The notes below the pieces were generated by a model. The model made no database searches, was not told where the DNA came from, and saw nothing but the letters and a program-made list of their open reading frames with translations. Position numbers and translations under genes: made by a program. A stretch of 64,000 bases of DNA from Thalassobacillus cyri (GTDB lineage: Bacteria > Bacillota > Bacilli > Bacillales > Halobacillaceae): contig NZ_FNQR01000001.1 in NCBI RefSeq assembly GCF_900107755.1, forward strand, positions 124,001 through 188,000. Direction: 5' to 3'. Every line of letters starts with the position of its first letter. The first letter of the stretch is position 1. Below are positions 58,903 to 64,000 of the stretch, one piece after another.

Positions 58903-60183
58903 GTGAAACTTAGTAACGTCATTTTGACATGGATAGTTATATTGATTGCAGGATTTGGCACAACTTCTTTCGTAAATGCCGAAAGTCACTGTTATAACGA
59001 GGACGTGCCTCTAACACCGGAAGAACAAAGAATGGAAGATGGGGCCCCGATTCCTCAGCAGATTATGAATGATGCGGAGTTCACCCAATTTGCAGAAATA
59101 TTTGAGGAAAGGCTTTGTAAAGTCAATAATGTGGACCAGGCGGAGAAATTAATTAGCACCCACGGAGAGCAGTTGTGGGATACTGCAATAGCTAGGGCAC
59201 AAGGAAAACGTCCTGATCTTGGGGATCTTGATCGCTATGATGACCGTCCGTTATACTGGACAAGGTTACATATGACCAGTGCACTGCGTCAATGGGAACC
59301 TGAATTTTCAATTTCAGAAGCGGAACGAAATGAATTAATGAAAGAACTGGAATACACATCACGGGGCATCACTTCGATAGACTATCCAAAAGGGAAAAAA
59401 GTGAAACGAATTCTAGTGACAGGCTTTGATCCATACCGCTTGGAACAGGAATTCAGACGAAGCAATCCATCTGGAGCTGCTGCTTTACAACTGGATGGCA
59501 AAAAGGTGATGACAGAAGATGGTCCGGCTTTCATACAGGCCGCGAATTTTCCGGTGAGATGGGAAGATTTTGAGGAAGGAATTGTGGAAGATACTTTTGG
59601 CCCGTATTTAGAAGAAAGTAAAGAACAGGTTGACTTGATGATGACCATCAGTCAGGGAGGACCTCGTGTGATGGCGATCGAAGGGTTTGCCGGTCGCTGG
59701 CATACAGGAGTCGGTAACAACCTGGAAGAGCGATCCAGCGTGATACCAACCGTCGGAGATTGGCTGATGCCGGATGAGCTGCCGGAATTTATCGAGACTA
59801 CTTTGCCAGTAGAAGAAATGGTTAATGCCGACACAGGTCCATGGCCGGTAGAGAGAAACGATGAAGTCTGTGAATGGCTGGCACCAGGTTACCGTGATGC
59901 AGCTTATGTTTGCCAAGATAATGGTCCAACGGAAGATTCAAAAGCACGAGCTGGGGGAGGAGGAAGTTATCTTTCGAATGAAAGTCAATACCGCTCTAAC
60001 CGTGTAAGAATTGGTCTTGGTGCCTACGATATTCCAGGAGGCCATTTGCACGTAGCTGCACAGGAACATTATCCGGAAGATACAAGTGTTTACATCACCG
60101 ACGAATTTATGGAGTTTCGTATGGATACGGTAGAACAGACCTTCGAGTTAGTGAAAGCTGCAGCCAACGCAGTAGATAAATAA
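58903..60183 (+). CDS. secreted pyroglutamyl-peptidase (C15)-like protein with Ser for Cys
   Basis: GTG 58903 after GAGGAAGAGG gives 426 residues with a signal peptide (to about residue 27). After an N-terminal helical region, the domain from about 165 has C15 landmarks: RILVTGFDPYRLEQEFRRSN-PSGA for VTGF-P-F..NPS, and GGGSYLSNESQYRSN aligned with the GTYLCNHxxY box. The nucleophile Cys is therefore Ser here, and the His of GGHLHVAAQ is kept. It may be a serine variant or non-catalytic. Confidence 0.65.
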   Translation: MKLSNVILTWIVILIAGFGTTSFVNAESHCYNEDVPLTPEEQRMEDGAPIPQQIMNDAEFTQFAEIFEERLCKVNNVDQAEKLISTHGEQLWDTAIARAQGKRPDLGDLDRYDDRPLYWTRLHMTSALRQWEPEFSISEAERNELMKELEYTSRGITSIDYPKGKKVKRILVTGFDPYRLEQEFRRSNPSGAAALQLDGKKVMTEDGPAFIQAANFPVRWEDFEEGIVEDTFGPYLEESKEQVDLMMTISQGGPRVMAIEGFAGRWHTGVGNNLEERSSVIPTVGDWLMPDELPEFIETTLPVEEMVNADTGPWPVERNDEVCEWLAPGYRDAAYVCQDNGPTEDSKARAGGGGSYLSNESQYRSNRVRIGLGAYDIPGGHLHVAAQEHYPEDTSVYITDEFMEFRMDTVEQTFELVKAAANAVDK

Positions 60184-60191
60184 TTCGATTT

Positions 60192-60236
60192 CAAAAGCGA
60201 TCACAGCTTCTAAAGGAGCTGTGATCGTCTTTTGAA
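60192..60236 (+). terminator. terminator of the C15-like gene
   Basis: CGATCACAGCT / AGCTGTGATCG with outer CAAAAG/CTTTTG pairing and a T run. Confidence 0.8.
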
Positions 60237-60475
60237 GTGGACGCCTTTTTCTTTACTCGTTACAGATAAAGGAAGCACTGAGATAAATCGATGCCCAGGG
60301 AGAAATAGGGGGTGTTTATATGGATGAAGATAGATGTTTTTCCCTCATACCCCTGAGGCACATTTTGTAATATAAAAGTTTAATACTCGAAAAAATCAGA
60401 AAATAAACTAGACGATTCTATGAAATTAATGTAAAGTAAGAAATGAAGCGTTTACCAAAAACTGCATAAAAATAT

Positions 60476-60573
60476 TCACTAGGGGTGCCTTTCCTTAAAG
60501 GCTGAGATCAAAGTATTAAACTTTGGGACCCTCTGAACCTGATCTGGCTTGAAACACCAGCGGAGGAAAGTGA
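60476..60573 (+). promoter_or_regulatory. TPP riboswitch of the thiamin operon
   Basis: P1 is TCACT / AGTGA. The conserved AGGGGTGCC..GGCTGAGA, GGACCCTCTGAACCTGATCT and CACCAGCGGAGG blocks are all present. A terminator follows before tenI. Confidence 0.93.
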
Positions 60574-60642
60574 CGACGATGGGCGTCGTGAAAGAGCAAG
60601 TCTATGTTTCTTTCATGATGGTCATCTAAAGTAAATGGGACA

Positions 60643-60676
60643 TACCACTTTTCCTCCGGGGGAAGTGGTATTTTTT
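60643..60676 (+). terminator. riboswitch expression platform terminator
   Basis: TACCACTTTTCC pairs with GGGGAAGTGGTA, then TTTTTT, 22 bp before the tenI start. Confidence 0.85.
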
Positions 60677-60698
60677 ATGGCTTAAAGGGTGTGCTGAT

Positions 60699-61310
60699 AT
60701 GAAACTGGTGGCAGTGACGAATGGAAAAATGAGAAGGCAGACGTTGTCAGCGGCAATTGAGGAAATTGAACAATTGGTAGATTCCATCATTTTAAGAGAA
60801 CCTCACATGGCTGATGCTGACTATCGTTCGATGGTGGAGGAGTTAATCGCAAGTGGGGTTGATAGGGACAAGCTTTGTATCCATAGTCGACTAGACATTG
60901 GCCGTAAGACCGGTGTTTCGAACCTTCATCTCAAAGAAAAGGGCTCCGGGGTAAGGAAGGTGAAACAGGCGGATCCTTTTCTGAAGGTCGGGGTCTCGGT
61001 CCATTCCCTTCAATCGGCAAAACAGGCGGAGGAGGAAGGTGCGGATTATGTGATGTTTGGCCATGTTTATGCTACGAACAGCAAAATAGGACTTGAGCCA
61101 AGGGGCATCGAGGAACTTAAATCTATCACTACTTCGATTGATATTCCTGTTATCGCGATTGGCGGAATCACTCCCGCTAGACTGCAAGAAATACAGGAAG
61201 CAGGAGCCGCGGGAGCTGCTGTCATGTCAGGAATGTTCGGGGGTCCACAACCGCTTCAGGCTGTAAAACGGTATGTAAAGGAGCTAACGATTCATGAAGG
61301 AACATTATGA
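60699..61310 (+). CDS. tenI: thiazole tautomerase TenI
   Basis: The 203-residue TIM-barrel protein has ThiE/TenI features (IILREPHMADADY, LHLKEKG, VSVHSLQSAKQAEEEGADYV, GHVYATNSK, PVIAIGGITPARL). Being first in an operon with thiO, thiS, thiG and thiF, it is TenI, which aromatises the thiazole phosphate, rather than thiamin-phosphate synthase. It overlaps thiO by 17 bp. Confidence 0.88.
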   Translation: MKLVAVTNGKMRRQTLSAAIEEIEQLVDSIILREPHMADADYRSMVEELIASGVDRDKLCIHSRLDIGRKTGVSNLHLKEKGSGVRKVKQADPFLKVGVSVHSLQSAKQAEEEGADYVMFGHVYATNSKIGLEPRGIEELKSITTSIDIPVIAIGGITPARLQEIQEAGAAGAAVMSGMFGGPQPLQAVKRYVKELTIHEGTL

Positions 61311-62427
61311 TGTGGTGATTATTGGCGGTGGCATTATCGGTCATGCGATTTCCTACTATTTAAATGAGAGTAGTGTTCGCGCTATCGTTATTGAAAAACA
61401 TGCGAGTGGAAGCAAAGCTACCAAAGCAGCAGCCGGGATGCTCGGGGTCCATACGGAGCATCGAGCATCGGATGCCTACCATCAATTTTGTCAACACAGC
61501 AGAGATTTATATCAGGACTTAAGCAAGGAACTTCATGAATTAACAGCCATCAATATCGGGCTATCCCCGTTTGGAATGATGGAAATCGCGATGGATGAAA
61601 CGCATAAGAAGGAGCTGCTGGAGAAAAAACATGCGTTTACCAGCCTGGAATGGCTGGAAGCAAAACAGGTGAGGGGTAAGATTCCTGCTCTTCCGCCGGA
61701 GTTTTCCGGAGCATTGTTTATGACCAAGGACGGCCATGTAGAACCAGCAGCCACGTGCGAAGCTTTGAAACGGGCAGCCTTGCTGTATGGCGGCGACTTA
61801 CTGGAAAACACGAATGTACTTGAGGTAACAAAAACGGAGGACATTTTCACTGTGCAATTAGAAAATGCTTCTGTAACAGCAAGCCAGGTCGTGGCTGCTT
61901 CTGGAGCGGACAGTGAGCGATGGTTTAAAGCCACAGGAATGGATAACCCGATCGTGCCTGTGAAGGGGGAATGCTTTTCGATTAAGCCAGGCAAGCATTA
62001 TTTTAAGGAAGCCTTGTTCTTTAAGGACTTTTACATCGTCCCTAAACCGGATGGGCGTTATATCGCAGGAGCGACGTCCAAGCCTAATGACTTAAGTTCT
62101 GATACGATGGCTGGAGGACTGGCGGATTTGATGCATCGTGTGTTTGCTGTTTTTCCAGACCTGAAGGAAGAACCGATGCAGGAGTTCTGGTCAGGAGTCC
62201 GGCCGGGGTCTGCCGATGGTTTGCCGATTATAGGGGAGCACCCGACCCTTACAGGGTTCTATTTTGCCACCGGGCACTATCGAAATGGCATTTTACTGGC
62301 ACCTGCTACAGGACAGATGATAAAGGACCTGATCACGAAGCAAGACGTACATCAGCCGTTCCAGGAGTTGTTTTCACCAGAACGTTTGGATAGGAAAGGA
62401 GCATCCAATTATGAATATTCATCTTAA
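61294..62427 (+). CDS. thiO: glycine oxidase ThiO
   Basis: The 377-residue flavoenzyme has a Rossmann motif DVVIIGGGIIGHAISYYL, the DAO-family KAAAGMLG segment, and PVKGECFSI and SGVRPGSADGLPIIGE near the C-terminus. It oxidises glycine to the imine needed for thiazole synthesis by ThiG. It overlaps both neighbours, indicating coupled translation. Confidence 0.92.
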   Translation: MKEHYDVVIIGGGIIGHAISYYLNESSVRAIVIEKHASGSKATKAAAGMLGVHTEHRASDAYHQFCQHSRDLYQDLSKELHELTAINIGLSPFGMMEIAMDETHKKELLEKKHAFTSLEWLEAKQVRGKIPALPPEFSGALFMTKDGHVEPAATCEALKRAALLYGGDLLENTNVLEVTKTEDIFTVQLENASVTASQVVAASGADSERWFKATGMDNPIVPVKGECFSIKPGKHYFKEALFFKDFYIVPKPDGRYIAGATSKPNDLSSDTMAGGLADLMHRVFAVFPDLKEEPMQEFWSGVRPGSADGLPIIGEHPTLTGFYFATGHYRNGILLAPATGQMIKDLITKQDVHQPFQELFSPERLDRKGASNYEYSS

Positions 62428-62614
62428 TGGAAAAAGCATTGATTTACCTGGTAACGTCACCACGGTGTCGGATCTGCTTGATTCCTATGACATCAAGAAA
62501 AAGATTTCCGTGGTGGAGCACAATAAAGAAATTGTACCTAAAGGGAATTATGAACAAACGACGCTTGCTGACGGAGACAGGATTGAAATCGTACATTTTG
62601 TTGGAGGAGGATGA
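62411..62614 (+). CDS. thiS: sulfur carrier protein ThiS
   Basis: The 67-residue ubiquitin-like protein ([20 protein letters not shown]) ends VHFVGGG, the Gly-Gly tail that ThiF adenylates and that carries the sulfur as thiocarboxylate. Confidence 0.93.
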   Translation: MNIHLNGKSIDLPGNVTTVSDLLDSYDIKKKISVVEHNKEIVPKGNYEQTTLADGDRIEIVHFVGGG

Positions 62615-62616
62615 AC

Positions 62617-63381
62617 ATGTTAACGATTGGTGAAAAGACATTTCGTTCAAGATTGATGCTGGGCACAGGGAAATATCCGAGTTTTGCGGTACAAAAAGAA
62701 GCGGTGGCCGCTTCGGAAACGGAAATTCTTACGTTCGCTGTCAGGCGAATGGATATTTTTGATAAAGATGAACCGAACCTGCTGGAAGAGTTGGACCTTG
62801 AAAAATACAGCCTGCTTCCGAACACGGCTGGTGCTAAGACAGCGGAAGAAGCAGTTAGAATCGCACGCCTTGCCCGTGCTTCCGGTTTATGTGACATGAT
62901 CAAAGTCGAAGTTATCGGCTGTGACAAGACACTATTACCAGATCCGTTTGAAACGATGAAAGCTTCCGTGCAGCTGTTGGAGGAAGGGTTCACGGTCCTC
63001 ACCTATACCTCGGACGATGTTGTGTTAGCAAAGCGATTAGAGGAAGCAGGCATTCATGCCATCATGCCAGGAGCTTCTCCAATCGGCTCCGGCCGGGGAA
63101 TCATCAATGAGATGAATCTGCAATTCATCATCGAACAGTCGGAAATCCCGGTTATCGTCGATGCGGGAATCGGCTCTCCAAAGGACGCCGCCCATGCGAT
63201 GGAGCTTGGGGCTGATGGTGTCCTGTTGAATACTGCCGTGTCTGGTGCTGAGGATCCTGTCAAAATGGCGGAGGCCATGAAGCTCGCCATTCAGGCAGGT
63301 AGACTTGGGTATGAGGCAGGAAGAATCGAGAAGAAGGAATATGGAATACAAAGCAGTCCGGAAAGCGGGCTGGTCACCTGA
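62617..63381 (+). CDS. thiG: thiazole synthase ThiG
   Basis: ATG 62617 is preferred because GGAGGAGG lies 8 nt before it, while ATG 62611 abuts the site; 254 residues. Landmarks are [40 protein letters not shown] with the Schiff-base Lys, and [20 protein letters not shown]. It joins DXP, ThiS-thiocarboxylate and dehydroglycine into thiazole phosphate. The stop overlaps the thiF start. Confidence 0.95.
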   Translation: MLTIGEKTFRSRLMLGTGKYPSFAVQKEAVAASETEILTFAVRRMDIFDKDEPNLLEELDLEKYSLLPNTAGAKTAEEAVRIARLARASGLCDMIKVEVIGCDKTLLPDPFETMKASVQLLEEGFTVLTYTSDDVVLAKRLEEAGIHAIMPGASPIGSGRGIINEMNLQFIIEQSEIPVIVDAGIGSPKDAAHAMELGADGVLLNTAVSGAEDPVKMAEAMKLAIQAGRLGYEAGRIEKKEYGIQSSPESGLVT

Positions 63382-64000
63382 TGGCTGAACGGTACTCGCG
63401 CCAGGAACGTTTTGCCCCGATCGGAAAGGAAGGACAAGCTTTATTAGCTGAAAAACATGTACTCATCGTTGGAGCAGGCGCCTTAGGCTGTGCCAATGCC
63501 GAAATGCTGGCGAGAGCAGGGATTGGTAAGATCACCATCATCGACCGCGATTATATCGAGTGGAGCAACCTTGGCAGACAACAGTTGTACACAGAAGAAG
63601 ATGCTGCAAGCTCGAGGGCGAAAGCGAAAGCGGCGGAAGCCAGGCTGAAAGCGATCAACTCCAATATTGAAGTAAAAGGGATTGCAGAAGAGTTTGACCC
63701 TGAGAATGCAGAGTTGCTGTTGAAAGATATCGACATACTGATCGATGGGACCGATAACTTTGACACTCGTTTCATCATCAATGACGCTGCTTCCAAGTAT
63801 AAAGTCCCTTGGATCTATGGCGGGTGTGTGAAAAGCCATGGCATTTCGCTTTCCATCTTGCCAGGGGAAACACCTTGTCTCCAATGCCTGATCGACCAGC
63901 TGCCCCAGGATGGAGAAACCTGTGAGACAGCTGGAATTATCGGGCCTGCTGTCCAAGTGACTGCAGCCTATCAGACGGCAGAATGCCTGAGGTTCCTTAC
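63381..64000 (+). CDS. thiF: ThiF sulfur carrier adenylyltransferase (partial, runs off the window)
   Basis: The ATG overlaps the thiG stop (TGATG). The 206 codons present read ERYSRQERFAPIGKEGQ, the nucleotide loop VLIVGAGALGCANAEML, DRDYIEWSNLGRQ, DGTDNFDTRFIIND and the start of the zinc site CLQC. It is an E1-like enzyme that activates ThiS. The C-terminal third is beyond the end. Confidence 0.93.
   Translation, partial: MAERYSRQERFAPIGKEGQALLAEKHVLIVGAGALGCANAEMLARAGIGKITIIDRDYIEWSNLGRQQLYTEEDAASSRAKAKAAEARLKAINSNIEVKGIAEEFDPENAELLLKDIDILIDGTDNFDTRFIINDAASKYKVPWIYGGCVKSHGISLSILPGETPCLQCLIDQLPQDGETCETAGIIGPAVQVTAAYQTAECLRFL

Overview
The window looks like chromosome of a moderately halophilic, probably spore-forming Bacillaceae, most like Halobacillus or a close relative. 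This rests on strong AGGAGG ribosome binding sites with frequent GTG/TTG starts, U-tailed terminators, TPP riboswitches, a BCCT osmolyte carrier, an RsbT-like switch kinase, CotF-like and Tyr/Pro-rich coat-like proteins, an IMEF-type encapsulin, and the thiazole-branch thiamin operon order known from Bacillus. Species is not determined. No rRNA, tRNA, CRISPR array, prophage or intact insertion sequence was seen.

Layout. 1-9.9 kb: one operon with an ECF transporter core (T, A1, A2; the S component probably lies just upstream), two nucleoside phosphorylases, an SAH/MTA/adenosine-type deaminase, a class II aldolase, an MtnA-like isomerase, a XapX protein and malate synthase G. It reads as a salvage route from (deoxy)nucleosides to DHAP plus an aldehyde. 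10-13 kb: small regulators, a quinone-reductase-like MDR enzyme and hypotheticals. 13.8-16.7 kb: a BCCT carrier paired with an EgtB-like sulfoxide synthase, followed by a palindromic repeat and a decayed IS1182-like transposase. 18.1-34.4 kb: a glycan locus with an esterase, ABC sugar importer, NanE epimerase, RpiR regulator, ROK kinase, GH38 alpha-mannosidase, DUF4127 protein, FAD oxidoreductase and two secreted GHL10-like proteins; it has NanE and a kinase but no sialic acid lyase, which points to a ManNAc-containing substrate.

34.8-41.9 kb: DUF2975/HTH/DUF817 genes, a coat-like protein, an aldo/keto reductase, an SDR behind a TPP riboswitch, DUF2294 and an RsbT-like kinase. 42.4-45 kb: an iron-mineralising encapsulin locus (IMEF cargo, shell, unknown gene, ferredoxin) with a near-consensus Fur box between the last two. 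45.2-51.5 kb: an Lsm-like protein, a CLC-F-like antiporter with DUF421, a frameshifted small gene, a GntP permease and a LysM deacetylase. 52-56 kb: an ascorbate-type PTS (regulator carrying an EIIA domain, EIIB, EIIC). 56.2-60.2 kb: an M14 carboxypeptidase whose signal peptide is cut off by a frameshift, a YdhK lipoprotein and a secreted C15-like protein with Ser at the usual Cys position. 60.5-64 kb: a TPP-controlled thiamin operon (tenI, thiO, thiS, thiG, thiF), cut by the window end.

The spaces between genes hold several families of dispersed repeats: hairpins of the GTGCCTG...CAGGCAC type (seven copies), two duplicated terminator families, and tandem arrays with exact 21-bp periodicity at five sites. 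Two arrays have the same size (6 x 21 = 126 bp) and are each bracketed by a pair of related hairpins.
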